DNA of 64,000 bases, from positions 2,209,698 through 2,273,697 of the forward strand of contig JAMKCF010000015.1 in NCBI GenBank assembly GCA_023634235.1, read 5' to 3'. Both the position numbers and the translations under genes were made by a program. The stretch is from Pisaster brevispinus. Taxonomy: Eukaryota > Echinodermata > Asteroidea > Forcipulatida > Asteriidae. Positions 32,553-43,383 of this stretch are shown here, one piece after another. The first letter of the stretch is position 1. Each line of letters starts with the position of its first letter. Under the pieces are notes generated by a model. That model was not told where the DNA came from and did no database searches. It saw nothing but the letters and a program-made list of their open reading frames with translations.

Positions 32553-33659
32553 ACATGCGTTGGTCAAGACATTAAACGCCTTGAAATGAGGTTATCGATC
32601 CTCCTTGAAGTCATTGATGGGTCCAGTCAACTTCTCTTTGGAGTCTCCGTGGAGATTGAGAACGATGTTGCGTGATGCCAAACAATTTTCTTTTAAAAAA
32701 ATAATAAAAAATACTCTGATTTTTTTCTCAAAGAATGCTGCGGTCCAGCTTCAACCGTCGACCATTCATGGAATGGTTTGGTGCCGGCTGTTGAGCATTT
32801 TCATCTGACGTTGACGCTGATTCCTACAGCCGTAAATGTCCTAATTGATTTACCGAGTTGAAAATCACATTTTGACAGATTTTTTTATTTTATTTTATTT
32901 TTTCACGTCAACACCCAGGGATCCACAGAAAAGAGGAGCCCGTGCTTTCCGCTTCAGTAATGTCCGTTTCAGATGTATTAAGTTAATAATTCTGACAGAT
33001 TGACCACTAACCGTTTAATTATGATCGTCGTGTGTTCAAAGCCGACACTAACATGTGGCTAAACGATAACTCATCTTTGATGATAGCCGAAAGGAATTCT
33101 TCGAAGGGAAAGGGTCGCTCGCACAGGACTGATGATTTTTAAAGGAAATTCTAGTCAACGACTTAACCAGATAGCAATTTTTTTTATTTTTTTTTATTTG
33201 TTATTTTATTTTTTTATACAAATGAATGTTATTCTCATGAGGGCAAGTTTAGAACACTCTGCGAGAAGTTTTCGTGCATCGTGTTCGATAAGTTTCAGCT
33301 GGGCGAAACGATGATGCAAGATGGGCTTGGGATTCCCGATGATGCACCTACCTGGTTAGGCCTACTCATCGCCCTTAACACTAGCCCGGGCCGCAATGCG
33401 CCCCGGCCGGCCGAGTAAAAATTGATACCGGCTAGTCAACGCCACTTCTCACTTTGCCCTGTGGGCTACTAAAATCTCTGCAACCTACTTGTCAATATGC
33501 TTATGTTTCTTCCTTCTCATGAATGACAATTGATAAACTTTAATGTTAATTTATTTTTGATTGTGTGAACGGAACTTCATTTTGACCAATAAACTGGTTG
33601 TGATCGCTACCATTACTACATCAGAAAGATATACATTTATGGCAAAACATGTTCAAATT
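32553..33659. other. non-coding DNA
   Basis: No gene is seen. A T-rich tract lies at 33178-33216. A short CpG-rich patch, 33385-33415 (CCCGGGCCGCAATGCGCCCC), stands out. Confidence 0.5.
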
Positions 33660-34316
33660 CTATACCCAAACTTCCTGTGGGGGCTAGTCCGGTGGACTAC
33701 TGTACAAAAAGGTCTGAGACATTCTATGTCAGTTTCAATTTAAAACCTTTGTGTGGTAAAAACTTTGTGATTTGTATTGCGAAGTGTAAGCCACAAAGGT
33801 TTTCTGTTATCTTCGGCTACTTTGATTTGATTCCGGGGAGGAGTTTTAACATGGGGGTGCGGTATAGGTGGAGTGCAAGGGGTTGTGCAGCTTGGATCTT
33901 GGGTTGATTTGGTTTAAGCTGAGAACTCCTTCAGGAGATTATTGAAGGAGGTTCCAGCGATATGTTGGTCTAGGAGCTTAATAGATGGGTGAAGGAGTTT
34001 GCACTTGAAGAGTTGTAACCATGTGATGAGTGGTAGATACCGTGGAGCTCGTTGTAGGTTAATTTGGAAGTACTTGAAGATGGCTATAGGCTAATTTGAG
34101 GGAGATGTGACTGAAGATGGGACTTTTTAAAACATTTAACATTTCTCATGCCAGTTGTTTCACTTCATCATGTGAAATTGTTGTCATGCGTTTTTGTATA
34201 ATAATGTGTAGTTTAAGAATTGTTTACGTTTTTTAAATACGTTTCATGCATGTACAGCGCATTGGGGTCTTGCCATGGACGGAATGCGCTTTTACAAGAA
34301 TGATTTATTATTATTA
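33660..34316 (+). mobile_element. possible 3' end of a retroelement
   Basis: The segment ends GTACAGCGCATTGGGGTCTT, then GGAATGCGCTTTTACAAGAA and a (TTA)n tail (to 34316), the kind of 3' terminus seen in LINEs and their dependent SINEs. Upstream sequence is G-rich on the plus strand and contains an imperfect hairpin (GAACTCCTTC 33923-33932 with GAAGGAGGTTC 33944-33954). No reverse-transcriptase motif is visible, and the left boundary is a guess. Confidence 0.35.
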
Positions 34317-34339
34317 AGTGACAATGCTCCCAGTGACAT

Positions 34340-34595
34340 GGAACTAAAAAAAAAAAATCAACATCCGGTCAGAATTGACCCTTGTACCAGATCCCAGGGG
34401 ACACAACCCGTTCTGGTTCAGGCTGGCCTGGAAACTGGTGTGGGGGAAAAGGGGATTTTAGATCAGGTTGTGCGTCAGTTTGACCCATTTCTGGGTCGGG
34501 TCTGGCACAAATTTCGGGTCACACTGACCCAGAAAATGGGTCAGGCCCCCCTGGGACCCGGAATAGGGTCAATATTCTGACCCGGAAGTGTACAA
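34340..34595. mobile_element. family G inverted-repeat element, copy 5
   Basis: It shares the interior order of copy 4 (CATTTCTGGGTC, CACAAATTTC, TGACCCAGAAAATGGGTCAG, GGGACCCGGAATAGGGTCAA) and ends CTGACCCGGAAGTGTACAA. It contains the exact GGTCACACTGACC palindrome at 34517-34529. The left end is obscured by an A12 run. Confidence 0.7.
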
Positions 34596-35041
34596 CGTCA
34601 CACGCAAAGGGTGATATCTACTGATATCAATATAGGAATAACTTAGCTTATAATGTTAGACCAAGGTTCCACGTCCTAATCGTACAGTGCACGCTTTAAT
34701 GAATTCAGCCATAACATTTTCTAGTTTCTCCAGATTGTATTCAATGGGAAAAATATTCCACTCGGCAGATAATCCATCATGAATTGTATTTTTATGGGAG
34801 TCGTCTTACATTTTTTTTTCCGAATCATGAGCATAAAATCTACCACTCGATCAAAACAAATATTATTCACGACGGTAAAGAATGTTGTTCTCATTCAATG
34901 GCCTAGAAACTCGCTTTACAAGCTCAGCCATTTTTTGATACGCGTGACTTGAGCGCTAGTCATCGAAACCTACACGCCGTGTGCCCATGCGCAGACGTAT
35001 ACACACCATGGTGTTCGTCAATGGCTGATGCGTCCAGAAAT
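34596..35041. other. non-coding DNA
   Basis: No gene is recognised. CCATGCGCAGACG near 34985 is a weak NRF1-like word. Confidence 0.5.
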
Positions 35042-35124
35042 CAACTGGCTACGGCTACGGCTATGGATGGCTGCAACGATCTAGCCATAGCCATTGGCCG
35101 AAGCCATCCATTCGGACACGGCCT
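35042..35124. mobile_element. family L element, copy 4 (truncated)
   Basis: The left terminus is missing: the copy starts within the hexamers (TGGCTACGGCTACGGCTA) and ends at the normal right end, CATTCGGACACGGCCT. About 80 bp. Confidence 0.6.
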
Positions 35125-35388
35125 CATAAGTAAGGAACCTGCAAATCAAATTGTACCGTTTTCATTGTTTTTTATCCGACCATGTAATTTTACACAAACT
35201 TACTTTTATTATGAACTTGGCAAAGCTCATTCAAAGTGACCGTGTGCTTACTGTTTTTGATGGAAATCCGTTTTGAAGTGTTGTGTGTATGTAATAATGC
35301 CTAACTTGGACAGCGAATACAATTCCAAGTGACGTCAGAATCACTGCTTTTAAGAATTCTGCTGAATTTCATTCCTTAAAATGGCGTG
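35125..35388. other. non-coding DNA
   Basis: Nothing recognisable between the truncated family L copy and the SINE. Confidence 0.45.
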
Positions 35389-35645
35389 TCGTGGCCGAGT
35401 GATTTAAGAGCACTGGACTCAAGCTCTGAACGTTTCTGATCAGCAGTACGTGGGTTCGAGTCCCGATCGTGGCACTTGTGCCCTTGAGTAAGTCACTTTA
35501 CCATAATTGAGTCGCCCTTCTGATGGGACATTGAGCCGGAGGTACTAGGATTGGTAGTGCACGTAAAAGAACCCATCACACTTATCGTGGAAGAGTAGGG
35601 GTTAACCCCGATGTTCCTGGTTCACATAGCAAGCACCCTTGTTTA
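35389..35645 (+). mobile_element. tRNA-Leu-derived SINE, copy 2
   Basis: The head has box A (TGGCCGAGTGATTTAAG), an anticodon loop CTCAAGC with Leu anticodon CAA and intact T33, and box B (GGTTCGAGTCCC). The body continues CACTTGTGCCCTTGAGTAAG, GGACATTGAGCCGGAGGTA, GTGCACGTAAAAGAACCC and AGAGTAGGGGTTAACCCCG, a core I associate with marine-invertebrate SINEs. It shares the CACTTGTGCC junction with copy 1 but has a different body, so two subfamilies are present. Confidence 0.75.
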
Positions 35646-36059
35646 CAGGTTTTCTCACGCTTGCAAGCTACTGTGATTTGTTTAGGCATCCCTGACTTCA
35701 TTACCAAAAATGTATAATAGCAATAACAACTTCCATATCGGTATTAACGGAGGTGATTCCCTTCATCGTTACCCCTGTCTTGGCCGTTGTGCGCCCCCCC
35801 CCCCCCCATCCCGCCATAGTACCACGAGGATTGCCTTAACCTGGATCTTTCATTGATGCTCAGGGAAACTGACATCTAGACCAGAATGAAATTCCTTGTC
35901 TGTGAATCCAGTTAATCGCAGAGAGTAAAGGTTTCGTAAATAAATCTTCATCGTGACCGTTGTGACAGATCTTGGTTATCCTTCGATCATTCAAATGCAA
36001 TACGACTCTTGTCAAATATGAGCTGCGTATCTACTCCATCTTGAGTGAGCATCGCTCTA
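35646..36059. other. non-coding DNA
   Basis: A C15 run lies at about 35796-35810. No gene is seen. Confidence 0.5.
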
Positions 36060-36365
36060 AAGATACTGATCACTCTCTTGTCCCGGAATCTGGCTGGGTT
36101 TTCAATGGGCTCCAAGTTGTAATGAGACTTTTATTATGTCGCCATTTTGGTCGTGTAACTCGTGTGCACCTACACTCATGAATACTGATTGCTCATTTCA
36201 CAAACTAGGGACCAGTCTGCTGATCACCCCCTTGTTCCGGAATCTGGCTGGGATTTCAAAGTGTTCCAGCGAGACTTTTATGATGTCGCCATTTTGGTCA
36301 TGTAACTCGTGTGCACCTACACTCATGAATACTGATTTCTCGTTTTACAAACTAGGGACCAGCCT
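36060..36365. repeat. tandem duplication, unit 147-154 bp
   Basis: GAGACTTTTATNATGTCGCC occurs at 36124 and 36271. The following block through CACTCATGAATACTGATT to CAAACTAGGGACCAG is almost identical in both copies, with a 7-base indel between CGGAATCTGGCTGGG and the GAGAC word. The minor divergence suggests a fairly recent event. Confidence 0.85.
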
Positions 36366-37794
36366 ATCTACTTTCCAACCTCGGTTTGGTTACGTTCTCT
36401 TTCAGTGGAAGTGAACCATTTCGGATTTGAGTATAGGTCCTAGACGACATGACTGTGAATCGGTGTTTTATATTAATATGCAAGCTAAAATTTTCATAAA
36501 TTTGTTTTATGCAACTACATAAAAGAAAGTTGCCATGAAGGTCCAGCCCCATTTGGGTTGTGTTTTAGTTTGTAATAAGATGTGTGTGGCGTTTTTAATT
36601 TAGTAACCATTGGTCTAGGCAATATCTAATAATATTCGCTGGAGATTATGCTCATTTCTGATGTTATCACATCGTACGCTAAACAGCTGCGTCTATTACA
36701 CAAGTGGGCGGTCATTTAATCATTCACGTTATGTGAAGCTGTCACACTGCTAGCTTTATGGCTGGAAATTTTCTGTCTTGGTTTATTGCCTGACAATTAT
36801 GTTTGTCAGCTCTCTCAATCAAGCGTGCCGAAAGAAAAGATGCTCGTATTATAGAATAATTATGCAAATGGAGGGGTATGTTTTATTGGTTGCCGTTGGG
36901 TGCTATAGTGAAGTGGCCGTTGTACGGGCTCGGTTTGAAAGTTTCCAAGTGTTGCAGCTCTTGTGTTATAAGTTGTGGTCATTGTCTTTTAATCACGGTA
37001 AGTGGTTTCTGAATCCATACAATGGGAGGAACTGAGAACTGTGTACGGCGTGGTGTTACAACTTGCAGTGTTTTGTGGAAGTCAAAACGGCTGTCATGTT
37101 TCAGTCAGTCGACATTGTTATTCTAAGTCACAGTTCTTGTAAATCCGAACCGGAACAACAAATCGAGGGAGGAAAAAATGACGAAGACTAAATTTAAAAA
37201 AAAAACCATTGCAGTTGATCATGCAAGAGAGCAATTTGGTGAAGGACAGGAGCTGTATTTCTTGTAACACGGGGTTTAATCATATCGCTTAAAGATTTAA
37301 TCAAGAAACGAGTTAGTGATGAGATATGATTTGACAGGTTGGAAGCAATAAGTTGTCTGGATAGATCAGCGATTCTGAGCCTGTGGTTCAAGGCTACATG
37401 AACTGTTCGGGCGTAAATGAGAGGTTTTGATCAGTGCTCCTGGCGAAAGCTGTGTGTCTCGTTTCATAATTTCAAAACAGTCAAACAATTTTGCCGCCTT
37501 CTGTTGTCGAACAGGCTTTTTTTTGCAGTATCCGGAACATGCCGGAATACTCATGAATATGCAAGGTTGCCTTCATTACTGACCAATGTATGGTTTTGAT
37601 TCTGACTCATGCGCAGTGCACATTCGTCCTCTTGATAAAAATAAAGGTCACATGCCTTCCGTCCCCTACCCCCATTGTCTAGTTCAAAAAAGTGGTTATC
37701 TCGAAACTTGTCTGTCCCTTAAAACGTACGCACCAATCTGGGACTTTATTCAGTGCTTTGGAAACATCGTTTTGATTATTTGACTTCAGTAAAA
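36366..37794. other. non-coding DNA
   Basis: No confident gene. A good donor (CACG followed by GTAAGTGG at 36998) sits inside an 85-codon ORF (36778-37035) whose sequence upstream of the donor (RARFESFQVLQLLCYKLWSL) is not recognisable; no strong acceptor was found. Confidence 0.45.
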
Positions 37795-38113
37795 ATGTCT
37801 CGCTTGCATGCACCGTCATCAAAAACGCAACCTCGAGAAAATAAGACTGTATTTCATGAATCTATTTGTATAAAATATACTATGCGTGGAAAACCCGGTG
37901 CTGATCCCTCATGTAGAAAAGGTTTCACATTCTGGCGTCCCAGATAAAAGAGTAAAATTCTCTGTGCCGGATGTCAGCAAACGAAGACCCACATTCAATA
38001 TTACCGAGCCCGCACAGGACACATCAAATAAACATCTTAAAAAGCCCAACGCTGACCCAATTTTATATATTTATTGTTCAGTTGTAAATTCATTCAATTT
38101 ATTTTTTTTATGA
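37795..38113 (+). pseudogene. possible degenerate coding remnant
   Basis: Two overlapping plus-strand frames have protein-like polar sequence. One is MSRLHAPSSKTQPRENKTVF (from ATG 37795). The other, one frame off, is open from 37874 to TGA 38111-38113 and contains VSHSGVPDKRVKFSVPDVSK and RRPTFNITEPAQDTSNKHLK. A single frameshift between about 37850 and 37890 would join them. RVKF matches the PP1-docking RVxF motif, but four-residue matches are common. No family is recognised. Confidence 0.15.
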
Positions 38114-39514
38114 AACGGTGGTCTAGTTCTATCGACAATAATTTACCTATTGAGTGTTTTTGATCAAAGCAAGCACGGCCCAAAACACAATCCGGGCTCA
38201 TGTCGTGACGCTAGGTGAACAAAAATGCAATATTGTCTAGAAGGGGGACCCGTGGCCGATTTCCACCCCCCCCCCCCTCGTGTTTCAGAGCTGTCCGTGT
38301 GGACAAATCGAGCGGGGATCAAAGAATTGACTGGGCCAGTGAGCCAACACCCCGTCCACGTTATCACAACAGCCCGCTATCGACTCGATCACCGAGATGA
38401 AAGACGGACCGGCGGATGTCGCTGACGTGTGGCGGATATTTGGGGTGATTTATGTCTTTTGAAGTAGAAATATTGCCTGTGCTGGTCCGGTTCATGAGCA
38501 CAACAAAGCTACCGCGAGGTTGCACCCCGGGGGCGTGGGGAAGGCTGCGCTTGGCCGAGCAAAGCGAGGGCCGGGCTTCGGTCGCTTGTCAAATCGGGTG
38601 AACATTACTCGTGTGAATGAAGGCGTGTTGTTACTGAGTTGGTCTATATAGCCAGCGACTAATCTTGCGGTACAGTGGCTACGTGCTTTGATCTATCCGT
38701 TATTTCATTCAGTTTAGAGGAAATGACATGCAAGTTCTACTATCGATCGTTTTGTTCAAAGTACAATTTTAAAGTGCCTATAAATTTTCCAGAACGACAG
38801 TTTGGAACATTTAAGGTCAACTGACGAATGTCACAAGCACGTGTAAATGAGATCGAGACCGGCGTTACATGACGCGTGTCGTAAAGGAAGTAAAAGGTGT
38901 CTTAAGACAAACTTTACCACACTTAAACGACCCACTAGTTTATTGCAGACATACAATAATCAAGTTATGGTTCTGCTGTCATTTATGGTCTAGCTTTCCA
39001 CAGTATTAACCCAAATGTTCGTAGTACCTCCGGTGGTACAATTCCACTTAGCCATCAAAGCCAACGGTCACACTTATATGGCGTCCCTCGTTAATCGTTA
39101 ATCATCCAGTACCCGATACACCTGTACTGCCGATGACGTCAATGAGCCGTCCACGTGTCAGTCAGCAATGTTTCAAAATTCGCGCCGACTGTGTGTTTCT
39201 AGCAAATCGAATGCACGGTCACAGCACACGGTTGATATTGTAAGGGCATCTCCGTTCATTCTAAACCCTGAAAAAATTGCAACCGGATGTGTGGCTGGGC
39301 AGCGGGTGGACGGTTACACTTGTTGTAACCCATACACAAAAATTAGTCTCATTACCTAGGAAAAGCAAAACAATATTAGTGAACGCACGACGAGATGCCG
39401 TTGTTTTTGACAAAACTGTACACAATTATATAAGGTGAATAGACCTCCTTCTTTGATGTAATCCCGCAGCCATCCTAGAAGTAAAACAATGATGGAACCA
39501 TGCTTTGTACGCAG
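38114..39514. other. non-coding DNA
   Basis: A C12 run lies at about 38266-38277. The 38500-38590 segment is GC-rich (CACCCCGGGGGCGTGGGGAA, CGAGGGCCGGGCTTCGG) but has no TATA box or ORF. The rest is unremarkable. Confidence 0.5.
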
Positions 39515-39805
39515 CACAGATCTGGCTTCGCTCGTCCCCAGCGCCTTGCCTTAAAACCAAAGGCGCTGGGATGGGCAAACGTATCAAGCACGCTCATTGG
39601 TTAATGCTCAGTCCCATCATGCATCACACTCACACTGCAAGCACTGCAAGCATGACGTACTTCCTGAACAAGAATCTGTGCAAGCTGATTAGCCCATCCC
39701 AGCGGTCCTGGATAGGCCGCTGGGGCCGAGCGAAAGATCTGGCCAATGAGCATCCATCTTCTGACCTCTTTACGCGAGGGCGCCCTACTCGCGTGACGTC
39801 ATTTT
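39515..39805. mobile_element. foldback-type repeat with nested inverted repeats
   Basis: An 11-bp perfect stem (CCCAGCGCCTT 39537-39547 with AAGGCGCTGGG 39560-39570) is nested within a 12-bp perfect pair (GCTGGGATGGGC 39565-39576 with GCCCATCCCAGC 39692-39703). The right end has CTGACCTCTTTACGCGAGGG then CTCGCGTGACGTCATTTT, resembling the CRE end of family B. It is non-coding; the class is unassigned. Confidence 0.5.
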
Positions 39806-40149
39806 AAACACGGTCTATTAACAGCTTACGGAAGTTCTCAATAAAATATCGCGGACATCATCGTCACCTTTGGACCGTCAAATCATGGGCATGTAACTCA
39901 TCAAGGCCTTAATTTCCCCAGGGTACCGGGCCGCCTTTAGCTACTCTCAACACCCTTTATGAATCTAGCTACACGTATAATGAATTATTGTGTATGAGCT
40001 GCCTTGTTAGATTTACAAAGTGCTGACAGCTTGATGATCAGAATGCGGTCCCGGCTGCGCCCCCCCCCCTCCGCACTTTCAAACCCTTCCAGGCTTTCAC
40101 GCAACTTAAGTCTCTGTGAATTATTCCACTAACTTGTTCAAGCTCACAG
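39806..40149. other. non-coding DNA
   Basis: No gene is seen. A C10 run lies near 40061. Confidence 0.5.
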
Positions 40150-40460
40150 TGAGTTTACTCCTGAGCGAATTCCTTTGTTTTACTCGATAATAAAAGAGGC
40201 CATCAAAATAATTCGGCGGCATGCAGTTACAAATTTAAGCCATAATAGGCGACCTTATTTGCTCCAATAATTTATTTCGGTGGCCCTAATTTCAACAAGC
40301 CGGTATTTTTCTCTCATTCATAGGTAATGATTTTCTCATGGAGAAGCGAGAGCTGTAAAGCGCCTTGATTGATTTTTCTTCCATTGTTGAGGATAAATTG
40401 GCCGGGAATAAACGAAACATCAAGCCAGAAATAACCTCAAATGGCAGGATAGAATAAAAC
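40150..40460. promoter_or_regulatory. candidate conserved non-coding element
   Basis: This repeat-free block is AT-rich but rich in specific cores: CTTTGTTTTACTCGATAATA (SOX/TCF plus CDX-like), CCTTATTTGC, CAATAATTTATTTC, CCTAATTTC, GGTAATGATTTTC, CCTTGATTGATTTTTC, CCATTGTT (SOX, 40381-40388) and GGGAATAAACG (FOX-like). The density is typical of developmental enhancers. Conservation is inferred and was not tested. Confidence 0.28.
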
Positions 40461-40885
40461 GATCTGTGTCCAAGGTAAACTAAATATTATTTAATTTCAA
40501 TTGATCAACAATGTTCCTTTTGTCATGTTGAAACAGTGTTCCGCCTGAAATTCTTTCCACATCGATTAAATTAGATCGTATTTGTGTGCCGCTTACAAAC
40601 AAACAAAAATAAAACAAAACAGCAAACAGACAAGCTTGTGCAGCAGTTTAACAAATACTCAAAATATTTTACAGTTATTTTGGACGATCCTCTTTGTGGC
40701 GTTTCAGTATAAAAACAATTAAGCCTACATTAAGTGTAGTTTCATTACGCGTTACATTTTATTTTTTAGAAGCTTTCCATCTGAAGGTTTTCATCCGAAA
40801 AATTGTTGAGAAGTTGTAGATGCTTTACCAATTAAAGCTTTACTGATCACGTGACCGCTTAGCCCGGCGCCCCTTTTTATGCAAC
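40461..40885. other. AT-rich non-coding DNA
   Basis: No gene or repeat is seen. A CACGTG-like TCACGTGACC lies at about 40847, 40 bp before the ORF below. Confidence 0.5.
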
Positions 40886-41281
40886 ATGAATTTACAGAAC
40901 GCGCCCTGCGGTGTCCCCTCTACGTCTCTTTGTGGTTTACGGGGATTTTATGTCGAAGAAAAACAAGACGACAGTTTATTAGAGAGAATGTCTACGTCAC
41001 TTCTAAACCAGTTTGATCCTACTTTTCAACACAACAGTATACGCTTCAAATCTTACCTGTCCAAACCTTCCCTTGAAATGTTAGTTTCTGCTCCTCTGGT
41101 TCCAAACTTAACCCCGACCTTGGCGTACCACTCCCCTGGGTCCCCGTTCATTCCGCTCCACGACCACCCGTCTGCCCGTCTCCCTTATCCAATCACACTC
41201 TCTTCCAATACATTTGTCATATTCCTTTACAATTTTGTCATCCATGATCATAATTATGATCAACATGGCTGTGTTCATTAG
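40886..41281 (+). CDS. orphan ORF, 131 codons, product unknown
   Basis: This starts ATG AAT TTA and is one of the three longest ORFs here. The first half is protein-like in composition (GFYVEEKQDDSLLERMSTSL, then FDPTFQHNSIRFKSYL). The second half is proline/histidine-rich and the C-terminus hydrophobic. No signal peptide, domain or family is recognised. A minus-strand donor-like site (CAG|GTAAGA, plus positions near 41054) and a minus-strand ORF overlap it, so even the strand is uncertain. The 3' end runs into repeat-like DNA. Probably fortuitous, but cannot be excluded. Confidence 0.15.
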   Translation: MNLQNAPCGVPSTSLCGLRGFYVEEKQDDSLLERMSTSLLNQFDPTFQHNSIRFKSYLSKPSLEMLVSAPLVPNLTPTLAYHSPGSPFIPLHDHPSARLPYPITLSSNTFVIFLYNFVIHDHNYDQHGCVH

Positions 41282-41560
41282 CCCAAGGGCATTATCTTTT
41301 AAAGGACTAAGTTGAGATACCATCTGATCACCATAGGTTGAACTCTGTAGAATAATCTTCCTCCATGAAAGAAACAAAGACCATAAAAAAGGGCTATTGA
41401 CCTTTTTCATTGTGCGGCCATCTTGATTCTCTCCCATTCAGATCAATGTTACCAAACCGAGGCTGGAAGGAGAAACAGTCTGGTTCCTTTTTATTCATCA
41501 GCATTCACCACTATTATTTTGTGTACAAGGAACATGACCAAAATGGAGCAATAATGATAA
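41282..41560. repeat. family B-related repeat fragment
   Basis: It contains ACCAAACCGAGGCTGGAAGG, then AGAAACAGTCTGGTTCC (from 41452), the start of family B copies at 26715 and 55070, plus a GCGGCCATCTTGATTC YY1-like site upstream. The CRE block is absent. Confidence 0.45.
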
Positions 41561-42164
41561 TGGTGTAGTGGTACATCGTTGCCCTCAAACTTTATTACAG
41601 AAGGGCGTTTCGCGAGGTTAGAGCCTTGCAATGTTTTCCCATTTGCACAATGACTCTATCTAGATCTTGGATGAGTGGACTTGACCTTGGAACCACTCTT
41701 TATTTTTAAAAAAACCACCGCATTCTCGGAAACTAACCTGGAAGACTTCGCTCCTGGTGCTTGTGTGCCTTTTTTATTCTCTGCTTTCAATTTCCAACAT
41801 ACCAGTGTAAATTTATTTAATAAATCAGAATAAACATTAACGAGGAATCCAGTATCCAATTATGGGGTAAATATTTGAATCCACTCTGTCAAGCGTGCAG
41901 TGTGTGCCTTAGCGATTAAGCACGGTAATTTAACGCGCCATTTTTACCCGCCATTTTTAGTCCTCGCTAGCCTTCAGGGACCAGACGAGTTAAGCGAGCG
42001 CTTTTACGAATAACAGTCATTGCGTTAACTAAGCTTTGCTGATTAAGTTACTCTTCAAACATTGGTCCATAGAGAATTCGGCATAATTTGACCATTTTTT
42101 TTTTTTTTTTTTAATATTAACTACTATCATTAGGCTGAGTAGTCTGCGTACGAGTCATTTTGTA
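41561..42164. other. non-coding DNA
   Basis: A T19 run lies at about 42094-42112. No gene is seen. Confidence 0.5.
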
Positions 42165-42480
42165 ATGAATTCACTTGACCATTAAGCCGATATTCCTTTC
42201 AAAGAGGCGGAGTTAAGACCATCTTCCTCAAGGTCTCGCCGTCTGACGTGAAATGTTAACCTTTATTAGCTCACATACGATGTTTATGACTTTTTAAGAT
42301 GGCGGTGTTGCTTTTTGCTGCATTGTGATTACGGCGAAGCCTGAAACTATTAGCCGTTTTGACACAACCCATAATTAGCCCTTCAAGGTTACCCAATAAT
42401 TTCTTAACAATTACACTGGTAATTTAGAAACTGATTCTGGCTAATCGCGTTGCCTCACAGTCCGACCGCTAGCCGCTTGG
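42165..42480. promoter_or_regulatory. candidate conserved non-coding element
   Basis: The block includes AAGATGGCGGTG (YY1-like, 42297), CCATAATTAGCCC, CCCAATAATTTCTTAACAAT, TACACTGGTAATTTAG and GGCTAATCGCG in 150 bp: homeodomain cores in a repeat-free context. It lies about 300 bp upstream of the two-exon gene model. The relation is inferred from position only. Confidence 0.25.
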
Positions 42481-42784
42481 ACGCCACAGCAGCTGCCGCT
42501 GTGCGTACCGGTACATCTGTAAAGACCTACCTCTAGAAGTGCAGACAAAATTAATGTCACAATTTTTTTTTTTTATCCCGTTATACACAACCGATTCAAG
42601 GAGATATTGACATTTCGTTACACCCACAAGTTGGTTCCGACCATGTGGCTGAATCTAAAGTTTCAATTACAAACTAAATAATTTATTTATGAATTTATGA
42701 TGTGTATTGAGTGAGTAAAGCAGAAGTGTGTTATGTCAAAGTTGCCTTCAGATGTTTCGACATACAGTGTAGGAAGAATTTATT
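42481..42784. other. upstream region of the two-exon model
   Basis: A T12 run lies at 42562-42573. No TATA box is seen close to ATG 42785. An in-frame TAG at 42770-42772 limits upstream extension of the frame unless an acceptor AG at 42771-42772 is used. Confidence 0.4.
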
Positions 42785-43383
42785 ATGGGTGATGCTTTTT
42801 CTAACACAATGAAACAATATAATACCGAAATGCCTCCCCCAAAATACCTTACTTCTGACCTGTACGGAGCTTTAGTTCAAACCCACAAGTTGGAGCACGT
42901 CGTCATGTGCCCGGAATTAGATAAAAGGATCAACGCACACTTTCCAGGTACACAAAGTATTTTTCCCAGTAACAAGGCCTTGAGAAATTACAATGAATCA
43001 TGACCACCAAAAAAAAATGGTATTACCGTTACATTTGTTTTGCTAAACCCCAACGACATATTTTCCTATTCCTATATGCAGAATTTAATCTTCCTACAAT
43101 GACTTCCTATGAATGGCAGAGAATTGATCAAACTGCCATGCTCAGTTTCCTTGAAACACAATTTGTGAATATTAATTGCATACGCCCTTTCTCTGGTAAA
43201 CGGTTCGGTACGTCATTCTTCCACGTCGTACACGAAGACTTCCTTATCACTCCCTTTATAGAAAAGAAGAAGAAAAAAATGACAACTCCACTCAAGTTTA
43301 AATGCGCGAGCGAACCAGTTGTAATTAACAGCCGATATACCCGGCTGCGGTTTCGTTTTTCATGTGGCATTTTCAAATATTGA
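42785..43383 (+). CDS. candidate two-exon gene, 154 codons, product unknown
   Basis: Exon 1 (42785-42947) starts at ATG and encodes MGDAFSNTMKQYNTEMPPPK, then YLTSDLYGALVQTHKLEHVV and a short remainder. It ends at CCAG followed by GTACAC. Exon 2 (43082-43383) follows an acceptor CATATTTTCCTATTCCTATATGCAG and runs to TGA. The 134-bp intron is GT-AG; exon 1 leaves one base and exon 2 supplies two, so the frame is kept. Exon 2 begins FNLPTMTSYEWQRIDQTAML and later has a lysine run, then KMTTPLKFKCASEPVV. No signal peptide or domain is recognised. A poly(A) signal AATAAA lies 300 bp downstream (43683-43688). The second exon might also end earlier at GGTACG (43207). The best gene model in the window, yet phase agreement has a one-in-three chance. 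Confidence 0.3.

Noticed and set aside
33660..34316. Active LINE
   Set aside because: No reverse-transcriptase or endonuclease motif is readable; only a 3'-tail-like end is visible.
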